From JBCCMA01 sp045107005 (lineage in GTDB: Bacteria; Pseudomonadota; Gammaproteobacteria; Steroidobacterales; JBCCMA01): a DNA stretch of 64,000 bases. Shown here piece after piece: positions 25,298-34,198 of this stretch. The notes beneath the pieces are model-generated. The model worked only from the letters and a program-made list of their open reading frames with translations. It had not been told where the DNA came from and made no database searches. A program made the position numbers and the translations under genes. Within the stretch, counting starts at the first letter, position 1, and each line of letters starts with the position of its first letter. The stretch spans positions 12,836-76,835 of the forward strand of contig JBGCFP010000024.1 of NCBI GenBank assembly GCA_045107005.1, read 5' to 3'.

Positions 25298-27507
25298 TTT
25301 ACTAACTGCGCCTCGTGGAAGCGGCAGCGAAAAACACTCCCACCGCCAAGCTTGGACTCTACGCTGATGGTTCCGCCAAGGATACTGACAGCCCGCTTGG
25401 TAATCGCAAGACCGATCCCCGTGCCTTTGAAACGGTTGCGGTCGTGCAACCGGGCGAACATCGTGAAAATGCGCTCGTGGTGCTCAGGCTCAATACCAAT
25501 CCCGTTGTCAGCCACACACAATTCAAACGCGCGCTTGTGATGGCGAATCGACACGTCGACCTGCGGCTTTACACCGTCGTCCACATACTTGATCGCATTA
25601 TTAATCAGGTTTTGCAAAATAGAGCGCAGGTGACGCGGGTCGCCTGACATAATCGGCATGTCCGACCAGGTCAGTTCACCACTCGTGCGTGCCAGCGCGT
25701 CGGCGTAGTCGGTGTGGATGTTCTGCAGGAGCTGGTCCAGATCCACTTCTTCCCATTCGGCATCGCGCCCAAGCTGCGCGTACTCGAGCATGTCACCCAC
25801 CAGATCGCGCATGCGCACGATGGCGCGCGTCGCGCCTTCGATGTACATGTTGAATTCGTCATTGCCCAACTCTTCGAGCTCTTCTTGCAAAATCTCGAGA
25901 TAGTTGAGCTGCGTGCGCAGCGGCTCCTGCAGATCGTGGGACGCCGCAAAAGTAAGCTGCATAAACTCATCGTTCGCGCGCTTGACCAGTGCGGCATTGT
26001 GCTTGAGCTCCAGCTTCAGAATGCTTTGACGCAGTTGCTCCGCCATACGCAGGGTCCAAGCTTCCCACGGCGGGCTGCGATCAATGACTTCCTGCTCCCA
26101 CTTAGCGAACGATTGTCGCGGACTTACGCGTGTCTTGCCCTCTGGCGACACGCTGCTGACCATCTGCGGCGCACGCGGATCGCCAGCCCAGCGAATCTGC
26201 TGACGCTGAGGCGCGCGAAACCACAGCACGAACGTCTCGGTTATTTCGGATACGCGGATAGCCAATACGCCGCCGCGATATTCGTCGAGCAGCGCACCCT
26301 CCGAGGTCTCACTGACAATATCGTCGGTGGAAAACAGGTTGCCCGCCTCGCTGGTAACCAGCCAGTCACGCAGCGCGAGCAAGGCCTCATTCGACGGCGT
26401 GGTACCGCTTTTGAAGGCAACATTCGACGCCGATACGACCGCCGCGCCGTCGCTCGGGCACAGCGCCTGCAGCGGCGCCTGAGCACGCATCACCCGGAGC
26501 TGAAACTGGTCTTCAATGCGCAGTTCGTCCAGAAACCCGGCAGCGGTTGCGCGTGATGTGTGCTCCGCTTGTTCCAGGTCGGCCTGCTCGATCTCCAACA
26601 AACGCTGGGCAAACGACGACGACAGCATCTCGGCGTCCAGTCGCGCGGTAAACTGGGGATTGATGGCGCTGTAGTGATGCAGGGCAAACAACCCCCACAG
26701 CTTGCCGTGCACAATGATGGCAATGGTCATCGTCGCCCGTACACCCATGTTCATCAGATATTCAATGTGAATCGCCGACGCGGCGCGCAGCTGGCAGCGG
26801 CTCAGATCAAGATGCCCTTGCTGGCGAGGGGTGAAGCGCACGGCGCGGTTGGCCAGCTCGATATCCGGAATGGCCCGTGAGCGGGTCAGCAGGAAAATAT
26901 CGCGTGCCGGTTTCGGAATGTCGGTGGCCGGATAATGCAGCCCGAGGAACGGTTCCAGATCGTCGCGCTTGGCTTCTCCAACAACGAAACCGTGGTTATC
27001 GGTGTCAAACTGGTACACCATCACGCGGTCAAAACCAAAGCAATCGCGGAAAAACTCGGCGCCCAACTGAAACAACGCATCCAGATCAGTGATCACACGC
27101 AGTGTTTCCAGATAGCGGGATTTCTGATCCGGGGAGACAACGATCGTGTCGCCGAGCTCTTGCTCCAGAAACAAAACCCCGTTGTGGCGGTGGCAAATCA
27201 CCGAGCGGTTCTTGCCCTTCGCGTTGATCGAGCCTGCCGTCACGTTCATGTTGACGCCACCTTCTTGCAGCGCCTGGATTTGCGCGCGAGACTCTTGGGG
27301 CAACGCCGTCAGTCCCTGTTCGTCAAGTTCCTTTTCCTCGCAGCCGAACGCTTGTGCTGCGCCATCGGAGATGGCCAGCAGCGCACCGTCTTCATCATCG
27401 CCAAAGGCGAGCAGGTGCCCGGTGCCTTCAACCCATTCGGGTCGATGTATCGGTTCGCGGTGACAATTGTCGAGCGTCAGCTCGAAATCAGAGTAGTGAT
27501 TGCTCAT
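25294..27507 (-). CDS. bphP: Bacteriophytochrome red/far-red sensor histidine kinase
   Basis: A 737-residue photoreceptor read from the ATG at 27507; the longer frame to 27729 has no coding support. The order is N-terminal extension with the chromophore-binding Cys15 (NCHREPIH), PAS, GAF with the pocket motif YPATDIPKPARDIFLL, PHY with the tongue motif PRQSF, then HisKA with His524 (FAASHDLQEPL) and HATPase (DNGIGIEP, GTGIGLAI). The N-terminal Cys marks biliverdin binding, as in bacterial phytochromes. Its operon supplies the receiver and the heme oxygenase, so it is a complete light-sensing unit. Confidence 0.93.
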   Translation of the reverse strand: MSNHYSDFELTLDNCHREPIHRPEWVEGTGHLLAFGDDEDGALLAISDGAAQAFGCEEKELDEQGLTALPQESRAQIQALQEGGVNMNVTAGSINAKGKNRSVICHRHNGVLFLEQELGDTIVVSPDQKSRYLETLRVITDLDALFQLGAEFFRDCFGFDRVMVYQFDTDNHGFVVGEAKRDDLEPFLGLHYPATDIPKPARDIFLLTRSRAIPDIELANRAVRFTPRQQGHLDLSRCQLRAASAIHIEYLMNMGVRATMTIAIIVHGKLWGLFALHHYSAINPQFTARLDAEMLSSSFAQRLLEIEQADLEQAEHTSRATAAGFLDELRIEDQFQLRVMRAQAPLQALCPSDGAAVVSASNVAFKSGTTPSNEALLALRDWLVTSEAGNLFSTDDIVSETSEGALLDEYRGGVLAIRVSEITETFVLWFRAPQRQQIRWAGDPRAPQMVSSVSPEGKTRVSPRQSFAKWEQEVIDRSPPWEAWTLRMAEQLRQSILKLELKHNAALVKRANDEFMQLTFAASHDLQEPLRTQLNYLEILQEELEELGNDEFNMYIEGATRAIVRMRDLVGDMLEYAQLGRDAEWEEVDLDQLLQNIHTDYADALARTSGELTWSDMPIMSGDPRHLRSILQNLINNAIKYVDDGVKPQVDVSIRHHKRAFELCVADNGIGIEPEHHERIFTMFARLHDRNRFKGTGIGLAITKRAVSILGGTISVESKLGGGSVFRCRFHEAQLVK

Positions 27508-27785
27508 CCGTGGGCTACCCAACGATCGGATCACGATAGTGACATGTGTCCACCGCCTTGGAAAGCGGTATCGGGATGCAAGTTGACGCTGCTTCCACCC
27601 AACGCTGACATAGCGCGCGCACTCGCTGGGCGCTGCGCGAGCTGCGAACCGCTGTCCGTCGCATACGCTGTTCGTGCTGCTCAAGCCCGGCGTGACGAAG
27701 AATTGCGCCCGTAGAAGCCTATGGGCCAAACCCCTGAGTGCAGTTATTTAGGTGACCCGACAGCGAGAAAACGCCGTCCGGGTGC

Positions 27786-28700
27786 CTATTGGATCGAGGC
27801 GTCGTCGACGGCGGGCTTGATGATCAAGGTGTCGGCGGAAAGCTGATCGAGAACTTTTTCTGCGGTATTGCCGATCAATAGATTGCGCAACGCGGAACGG
27901 GACACGGCGCCCATCACCACCAGGTCGGCTTTCTGAGCGTTGGCGTGCCTGACAATTTCCTGCGCCGGCACACCCGGAATTACGCAAATTTCGTGAGCAT
28001 CACAATCGAGCTCTTCTACCATGCTCGTCAGGCGCGCGCGATGGTTGGCCACGATCTGTTCACTCACGAGAGGCGTATCCGCCACCGGTGCGGCAACAAT
28101 ATTGGATGTCACAGCGATCGGTACAGCGACATTCAATACGCACAACGACGCGTTGTGACGCACGGAAATCTCTGCCGCATGGTGCAAAATTCGATGGTCG
28201 AGTTCGGCGGGCTTGTCGTCTGCGTGCAGCGGGTCTACCGCGGCAAGGATTTGATTGTACTGGTGGCGGCACTCAGGCCGCGACAGCAGCAGCGGCACTG
28301 GACAGTGGCGGATCAGTTGCCAGTCATCATTGGCGCGCGACAGGGGTCGCCAACGACTGGGTCGGTCGCTCTCAACAACTAGCATGCTCGCCTTTTGCGC
28401 GTTTACAAAATGGATCAGCGATTGCCAGCCGTTTTCGGCCCACACCACGTCGCACGATACATCGTGCTCCCGCAAGGTCTCCGCCAATATCGCGAGCTGT
28501 TCCTTGCGGCTCGACACAATGAGGTCTCGTGCTTCAGCAACCAACTGATGCGCCGGGTTGCCGGGCTCCTCTACCAACCGGGTGTGAAACACATGGTGAA
28601 ACAACGCGACCCGATCGCCCTTCTCAAGCAGCGCAAGTGCGGCGGCTACACTGGAGGGCTGCGATTCGGTTGGATCAGCAATGTCGATCACATAGGTTTT
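27786..28700 (-). CDS. Tandem universal stress protein (UspE-like)
   Basis: About 304 residues with two UspA domains. The second carries the nucleotide-binding pattern MGAVSRSALRNLLIGNTAEK (G-2x-G-9x-G-S/T type); the first is degenerate. The start is taken at TTG 28700, preceded by GGGGAG; the frame is open to 28796 but without support. Usp proteins of this tandem type often lie near cbb3 oxidase or FNR/FixLJ-regulated genes, as here. It is divergent from fixL. Confidence 0.82.
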   Translation of the reverse strand, partial: KTYVIDIADPTESQPSSVAAALALLEKGDRVALFHHVFHTRLVEEPGNPAHQLVAEARDLIVSSRKEQLAILAETLREHDVSCDVVWAENGWQSLIHFVNAQKASMLVVESDRPSRWRPLSRANDDWQLIRHCPVPLLLSRPECRHQYNQILAAVDPLHADDKPAELDHRILHHAAEISVRHNASLCVLNVAVPIAVTSNIVAAPVADTPLVSEQIVANHRARLTSMVEELDCDAHEICVIPGVPAQEIVRHANAQKADLVVMGAVSRSALRNLLIGNTAEKVLDQLSADTLIIKPAVDDASIQ

Positions 28701-28834
28701 CAATCGCGCTCCCCGTGCGGAAATGGCATTGGCGTTCTCACTGGCAAAAGGTACTCTGTGAGCGCGTTGAGCACAGCGCGGAATATCCGCCGCCAACCCT
28801 CGGTAAATACCTAGATGAGTAAACGGCCAGATCC

Positions 28835-30004
28835 ATGAGCGACCGTCAGGAGATCATTGAGAGCGCCAGCGACAAGCTGCTGGAGGCTCTATTGGGGGCT
28901 GCCGTTGACGGGATCGTAGTGATCGATGAGAAGGCCCGGATTCTGTCCTTTAGCGCCGGTGCGCAGAAAATGTTCGGCTTGCCAACCGAACTGGTGATCG
29001 GAAAAAACGTCACGGTACTGATGCCTGAGCCCTATCACGGCGAACACGACGGCTACATGGATCGCTATCTTGACACTGGTCAGGCGCGCATCATCGGAAT
29101 CGGACGTGAGGTGAAGGCCAGACACAGCGACGGCACGGTGTTTCCCATCGATTTGTCCGTCGGCGAGGCGCCCATGGGCGATCACTCGCTGTTCGTGGGC
29201 GTCATGCGCGACTTGCGCCGTCGGACGAGCCTTGAGAACGAGCTAAAAAGTGAACGTGCCCACGGGCGTCAGCTTGAGCGCTCGCTGGAGCACGTGCATC
29301 GTGTGTCGACGCTGGGCGAGATGACCGCAGGCATTGCCCACGAGATCAATCAACCACTGGCGGCAATCGCCACTTACGCCGACGCGGCTAAGCGCCTGAC
29401 GGCGCAAGACGTCCCGCAGGTCGAGAAAATCGCCTACGCGCTGAGTAGTATTGCGCAGCAAGCCAGACGCGCCGGTGATGTCGTGCAGCGCATGCGCGAC
29501 CTGGCCCAACAGACCGAAACGCCGCGCACGCTGCGCTGCGTTAACGACGTGCTGCGAGATCTGCTGGTCCTCATGGAAACGGAGGGGCGCGACAGTGACG
29601 CGCCGATCACCCTGGAACTGGAAAGCGGTTTGCCGGCGGTGAAGATTGATCCGGTGCAAATCCAGCAGGTCGTGATCAATTTGGTACGCAATGGCCTCGA
29701 GGCGATGATTCTGCGTTCGCAAGCCGCGAAAGGCATTCGAATTGAGAGTCATGCGCGTGGCGACAGCGTTGAAGTGGTCGTGGTCGATCATGGTGAAGGC
29801 GTGCCGCTGGATAAAATGGACAGTATATTTTTGCCGTTCGAGACATCGAAGCCTCAGGGCATGGGCATTGGTTTGTCCATTTGCAGTACGATAGTACAGC
29901 GCCACGGCGGCCAGCTTAGTTGTGAGCCCAACCCGGACGGTGGCTCTCGTTTCCGGTTTACGTTACCTGCTGCGGAGGATACTGCGGGTGGAAATGAAAA
30001 ATAG
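28835..30004 (+). CDS. fixL: FixL-type heme PAS oxygen sensor kinase
   Basis: A 389-residue soluble kinase with one PAS domain of FixL type: LMPEPYHGEHDGYMDRY with the probable heme ligand His71, and ARIIGIGREVKARHSDG with the Arg91 that contacts bound oxygen in known FixL proteins. HisKA has His169 in GIAHEINQPLAAI, and the HATPase shows NLVRNGLEAM and GMGIGLSIC. Unlike rhizobial FixL there are no membrane helices. It overlaps fixJ by 11 bases. It probably controls the cbb3 oxidase genes that lie just downstream on the other strand. Confidence 0.88.
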   Translation: MSDRQEIIESASDKLLEALLGAAVDGIVVIDEKARILSFSAGAQKMFGLPTELVIGKNVTVLMPEPYHGEHDGYMDRYLDTGQARIIGIGREVKARHSDGTVFPIDLSVGEAPMGDHSLFVGVMRDLRRRTSLENELKSERAHGRQLERSLEHVHRVSTLGEMTAGIAHEINQPLAAIATYADAAKRLTAQDVPQVEKIAYALSSIAQQARRAGDVVQRMRDLAQQTETPRTLRCVNDVLRDLLVLMETEGRDSDAPITLELESGLPAVKIDPVQIQQVVINLVRNGLEAMILRSQAAKGIRIESHARGDSVEVVVVDHGEGVPLDKMDSIFLPFETSKPQGMGIGLSICSTIVQRHGGQLSCEPNPDGGSRFRFTLPAAEDTAGGNEK

Positions 30005-30626
30005 CAGTGAGACGAACGGACAACGCATCTATATCGTGGATGACGATACGGCGGTCCGTGACAGTCTTGGATTTTTGCTGGACTCCGTCGGTCTTGATGC
30101 GAGCAGCTTTGCATCCGCGGCCGCATTTCTCGAGGCTTACGACAACTCGCACGGTGTGCTGGTACTCGATGTCCGCATGCCCTCCATGAGCGGGCTGGAG
30201 TTACAGGCGTTACTGGCCGAACGCGGCTGCACGAAACTCAAAATCATATTTATCTCCGGCCACGGCGACATCGAAATGGCCGTTGAAGCGCTCAAGCGCG
30301 GCGCTACCGATTTTCTGGCCAAGCCGTTTAGAGATCAGGATTTACTCGATCGTATACATCAGGCGATAGACGGTAATCGGGCCCAATTGGAGAAAACCGC
30401 GTCCGCTGCTCACACTCGCGAACGTCTGGAGTCCCTCACGCCACGCGAGCGCGATGTGCTGGAGATGGTCGCTGACGGCAAAGCCAACAAGGTAGTGGCC
30501 ATGGATTTGGATATCTCGCAGCGAACGGTTGAGATCCACCGCGCGCACGTGATGGAAAAAATGCAGGTTGCATCACTGGCGCAACTGATTCGCCAGCTGC
30601 ATCGTGTGAATTACTTCAACGACTAA
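29994..30626 (+). CDS. fixJ: FixJ-type response regulator
   Basis: A 210-residue regulator: receiver (residues about 10-125) with the DDD pocket, phospho-acceptor Asp59 (LVLDVRMP) and Lys in LAKPF, then a LuxR-type helix-turn-helix (SLTPRERDVLEMVADGKANK, SQRTVEIHRAHVMEKM). The start overlaps the end of fixL. The typical FixJ role is low-oxygen activation of micro-aerobic genes. The gene converges on the cbb3 assembly cluster with six bases between the stops. Confidence 0.9.
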   Translation: MKNSSETNGQRIYIVDDDTAVRDSLGFLLDSVGLDASSFASAAAFLEAYDNSHGVLVLDVRMPSMSGLELQALLAERGCTKLKIIFISGHGDIEMAVEALKRGATDFLAKPFRDQDLLDRIHQAIDGNRAQLEKTASAAHTRERLESLTPRERDVLEMVADGKANKVVAMDLDISQRTVEIHRAHVMEKMQVASLAQLIRQLHRVNYFND

Positions 30627-30632
30627 AAAACG

Positions 30633-31355
30633 CTAGTGATGATGCATGTGTTGATGGGGCGCGTGGGTGCCGTCATCCTGCTCGCCCAAGGTGGCGTAAA
30701 GTGGCATCGCGGCCATCCAGATACCGGCCAGAATCATACCCAGCCCAAGCGCGCGGCGTGATTTTAGACTGCGCAGCAGGCGCAACCGGGAACCGGCCAG
30801 TGACAAACCCAGCAGCGCGGGCAAGGTGCCCAGACCGAACGCCAGCATGACGCCCGCACCGCTACTGGCGCTGCCGGAGACGGCGGCAACGGCCAGCATG
30901 CTGTACACCATTCCGCACGGCAGCCAGCCCCACAGCAGACCCATGGCGAACAGATCTACGCTACGTCCGGCCGGATTCAGGTGGCGGGTTAACGGAGCCA
31001 GACGCGCCCAAATACGGGTGCCAAAGCGTTCGAACGCCGAGGCGCCGCCGCGTCGACGCAGAAGCTGCAGGCCGATCAGCAGCATGACGGCGCCCAAAGC
31101 AACGCGTAAAACGACTGACCAACGTGCGATACCAGCAGCATCGCCGAGTGCGAAGCCGAGGTAACCAAACGCGGCACCGATAAAGCTGTAGCTGGCAAGC
31201 CGACCCGCGTTGTAGGCCAGTGCGCGGCGTCCGGTGGCGTTTTTACCGGGCGCCGCTGCAAGCGCCGTCATTGGACCGCACATCCCGAGACAGTGGCCGC
31301 TGGCCATGAAGCCAGCTAGCAGGGCGGCCGAGAATGTCATCGTCTGCATCATCAT
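30633..31355 (-). CDS. TauE/SafE-like (UreH-type) membrane protein of the cbb3 cluster
   Basis: A 240-residue protein with about six hydrophobic helices. The first begins SGHCLGMCGP, the hallmark of the UreH/DsbD-like group (PF13386) that often ends cbb3 oxidase operons. The C-terminus is His-rich (HAPHQHMHHH), suggesting metal contact. A role in copper supply or cytochrome maturation is commonly proposed but unproven. Its start overlaps the ccoS stop. Confidence 0.8.
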   Translation of the reverse strand: MMMQTMTFSAALLAGFMASGHCLGMCGPMTALAAAPGKNATGRRALAYNAGRLASYSFIGAAFGYLGFALGDAAGIARWSVVLRVALGAVMLLIGLQLLRRRGGASAFERFGTRIWARLAPLTRHLNPAGRSVDLFAMGLLWGWLPCGMVYSMLAVAAVSGSASSGAGVMLAFGLGTLPALLGLSLAGSRLRLLRSLKSRRALGLGMILAGIWMAAMPLYATLGEQDDGTHAPHQHMHHH

Positions 31356-31510
31356 GGACGTGATGACTCCTCTTGGTCATCCAGCAGGACGCGCCATCCG
31401 GCCGAATCGAGATCTTCAAACTGACGGTTGCGCACCATCCAGAAGAAGCCCCACACCGCCAGCGCGAATAAAGACAAACTCAACGGAATCAAGACGAACA
31501 AAATTTTCAT
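31349..31510 (-). CDS. ccoS: cbb3 oxidase maturation protein CcoS
   Basis: A 53-residue protein with one membrane helix (FVLIPLSLSLFALAVWGFFW) followed by MVRNRQFEDLDSAGWRVLLD, the classic CcoS pattern. CcoS is needed to insert cofactors into CcoN. Its start overlaps the ccoI stop, and its stop overlaps the TauE/SafE-like start (ATGA). Confidence 0.92.
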
Positions 31511-34002
31511 GCGGCGTCTCTTACGTCGAGCAGCGTTTCGTTGATGGTTTCAGGTGCACCCGGGTCGGGTGTGGTGCGCATATCAACGTTTACCGGCTGC
31601 GCTGCGGGTGGCCCCTTGCCGCGCGCAAGGCGAGCGGAATTGAGCACGACGAAGAGCGAACTCAGTGACATGCCCAGTGCCGCCAGACCCGGACCGACCA
31701 GACCCGCCGCGGCCAGCGGCACGGCAATAACGTTGTAGCCAATCGCCCAGCCGAGGTTCTGCCTCACGGTGCGTCGCCAATGTTGTGCTACCAGCGGCAG
31801 TTGGGTCAGCGTACTGAGGCTGGAACTGGTCATGACAATATCCGCGCCGCTTTGCGCCAGCTGGGCACCGCTGGCTACCGCAACGGAGACATCCGCACCG
31901 GCGAGCAGCGTTGCATCGTTAACCCCATCGCCCACGGCCAGAACCACCTCGCCAGCGTCCTGTAGCCGCCGGAGGTGGCCCAGCTTGTCCTCTGGCAGGC
32001 ACGAGCCAAAGCCGGTGTGCAATCCGAGCGAAGTCACGGCATCCGCGACGCGTTCGGGTCGGTCACCACTGACAATGACGCTGCGAACGTCCCGTTCACG
32101 CAGGTGCGTAATCGTGTCGCGGGCATCGTCACGCCACTCGTCGCCCAAAATAACGCCACCCAAAAAACCGCTCTGATCGCTGACCAGCACATGGGCAGAC
32201 ACGGCCAACGCGTGGTCGGCGGGCAATCCAACGAACTGTGCATGACCCACACGCACGTGGCGCTGCCCAATGACACCGAGCAAACCGCGCCCGGCGATGT
32301 TTTCAACCTGATGCGCCGATTCGGCTGGCGTCACGTGACGAAACGCCTCGGCCAAAGGGTGCGCGCTGTGCGCTTCAAGACTGGCAATCAACCTCAGCAG
32401 CTCGTCTTCGTCCACGGGTGTCGGGTGCTCGGTGTTGGTAATGACCTGTTCGATAACCGGAGTACCGCGTGTGAGCGTTCCGGTCTTGTCAAACAGGGCG
32501 TGAGTCACATCGCCCAGGGTCTCCACGGCCTCGAGCCGGTTGACCAGCAGACCGCGGGACGCCAGTTTCATCGCTGCGGCCGACAGCGCGGTGGGAATGG
32601 CGAGCGAAAGCGCGCAAGGACAGGTCACGACAAGGACCGCCAGCACGATGCCCAGCGCGCGACTGGGATCGATCCACCACCAGGCGGCGCCGACGAGGGT
32701 TGCGACAATCAACAAGGCGAGTACGAAACGTGCTGCGAGGCGCTCGGTCAGGCGCGCGCTGGCCGGTCGTTTGTCGCGCACCGTGGCAAGCGTTGCGGCA
32801 ATGCCCGCGACGCGGCTGCGGGAATCTGTCGCCGTAACCTCGACGATCAGGGAACCGTCCACGATCAGGCTCGATGCCAGCACGCGATCGCCTGCGATGC
32901 GCAAAACGGGTTCGGATTCGCCAGACAACAGCGATTCGTCGATACGAGCGCTGCCCTCCACAATCGTCCCATCCGCTGCCACGGCATCGCCGGCGCGGAT
33001 TCGAATTCGGTCGCCGAGCTGCAGCGCGGTGCGCGGTACCGGCTGGGTTTTGTCGCCGCACTCGTTGTCAAACTTTAGTGCGACGTCGGGCAGCATGGGG
33101 GCCAGCGCGAGCTTCGAGTCCAGTGAGCGATGTCGCACCACCATCGCGACAAACCGCGCGCACAGTAAGAAAAACACGAACATGCTGACGGATTCGAAAT
33201 ACGTGGTGCCGCTGTCACGAAAAAAGTGCAGACAACTTGCTCCATAGGCAAGCAGCAGCGCCAGCGCGACCGGCACGTCCATACTCAAATGCCGACTCAA
33301 AATGGCGCGCAGGGCGCCCGTGAGAAATGGCGAGCCGGCGTAAAAAACCACCGGTGTTGCCACCAGCATCGAGACGCCTAAAAGAAGTTTCTCGATAGCC
33401 GGATCAATCCCCTCAAGCGCCCCTGCGTAGGTCGCCACAGCGAACATCATTATCTGCATCATGCCCAAGCCACCCACGCCAAGGCGACGCAACAGCCCGT
33501 TGCGTTCTTGTGCGTGTACTTGTCTGGCGCGGTCATTGTCGAGCGGGTGAGGCCGGTAACCAAGCCGGACGAGGTTGCAAAGTACATCGCTGAGCAGAAT
33601 CGTCGCCGGGGACCAAGTCAACGTGGCGGCTGAGCTCTGTACGTCGACAGTGATATCGGCGACACCATTTAGCGCCTGTAAACGTGTCTCAATCAGCCAG
33701 CCGCAGGCGCCACAGTGCAGGCCTTCTACAAAAAGATGAATCTGGGACAAGCCATCATCGTCACTGGGGTATTGCGTGTCGAAGGCCTGCCAGTGCGCCA
33801 ACGATTCCAGATCCTGCGGCGTTAGCCTCTGGCCCGGTCCTTCGCGGAAGCGGTAATACTCTGCGTTGCCGCCGTCGATGATCAGCGTCGCGACGGCCTG
33901 ACAACCGGCGCAACACACCGGTTTTTCCTCGCCATCTATGCATACCGTCAGGTGCAGCCCTGGCGGTACGTCTTCATGGCAATGGAAACAGGGTTCAGTC
34001 AT
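31507..34002 (-). CDS. ccoI: Copper-transporting P-type ATPase CcoI/FixI
   Basis: An 831-residue P1B ATPase read from the ATG at 34002. An N-terminal Cys-rich metal-binding domain (CFHCHEDVPPG, CCAGCQAV) precedes an HMA domain with GLHCGACGWLIE. Then come membrane helices with the CPCALSLAIP motif, phosphorylation site DKTGTLT and hinge GDGVNDA. The FixI/CopA2 class exports copper slowly to load the cbb3 active site. It overlaps ccoH by 8 bases and ccoS by 4. All catalytic motifs are present. Confidence 0.94.
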   Translation of the reverse strand: MTEPCFHCHEDVPPGLHLTVCIDGEEKPVCCAGCQAVATLIIDGGNAEYYRFREGPGQRLTPQDLESLAHWQAFDTQYPSDDDGLSQIHLFVEGLHCGACGWLIETRLQALNGVADITVDVQSSAATLTWSPATILLSDVLCNLVRLGYRPHPLDNDRARQVHAQERNGLLRRLGVGGLGMMQIMMFAVATYAGALEGIDPAIEKLLLGVSMLVATPVVFYAGSPFLTGALRAILSRHLSMDVPVALALLLAYGASCLHFFRDSGTTYFESVSMFVFFLLCARFVAMVVRHRSLDSKLALAPMLPDVALKFDNECGDKTQPVPRTALQLGDRIRIRAGDAVAADGTIVEGSARIDESLLSGESEPVLRIAGDRVLASSLIVDGSLIVEVTATDSRSRVAGIAATLATVRDKRPASARLTERLAARFVLALLIVATLVGAAWWWIDPSRALGIVLAVLVVTCPCALSLAIPTALSAAAMKLASRGLLVNRLEAVETLGDVTHALFDKTGTLTRGTPVIEQVITNTEHPTPVDEDELLRLIASLEAHSAHPLAEAFRHVTPAESAHQVENIAGRGLLGVIGQRHVRVGHAQFVGLPADHALAVSAHVLVSDQSGFLGGVILGDEWRDDARDTITHLRERDVRSVIVSGDRPERVADAVTSLGLHTGFGSCLPEDKLGHLRRLQDAGEVVLAVGDGVNDATLLAGADVSVAVASGAQLAQSGADIVMTSSSLSTLTQLPLVAQHWRRTVRQNLGWAIGYNVIAVPLAAAGLVGPGLAALGMSLSSLFVVLNSARLARGKGPPAAQPVNVDMRTTPDPGAPETINETLLDVRDAA

Positions 34003-34198
34003 CGTCGGGCAACGCCTTGGTCGCGCGCATATCGTCACGCCATTCGCGATAATCCTGATCGCTCATGATGAGCTTGTCATGGCCGTTGCTGGCGACGGCC
34101 AGCATGGCGACGCCGGCGATTACGGTGAAACTCAGCACGCCAGCCACAATCATCATGGTCGGGACGCGATACCAGGGAGTAGACGATTCAGTTTTCAT
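33995..34198 (-). CDS. ccoH: Short CcoH/FixH-like protein
   Basis: A 67-residue protein with one membrane helix (MIVAGVLSFTVIAGVAMLAV) and a short acidic tail (LIMSDQDYREWRDDM). It occupies the ccoH position between ccoG and ccoI, overlapping both (ATGA with ccoG, 8 bases with ccoI). Typical FixH/CcoH proteins are about 150 residues with a larger periplasmic domain, so this one is strongly reduced or a different small subunit. The coupling argues it is expressed. The symbol is given by position, not by firm homology. Confidence 0.6.
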   Translation of the reverse strand: MKTESSTPWYRVPTMMIVAGVLSFTVIAGVAMLAVASNGHDKLIMSDQDYREWRDDMRATKALPDDD

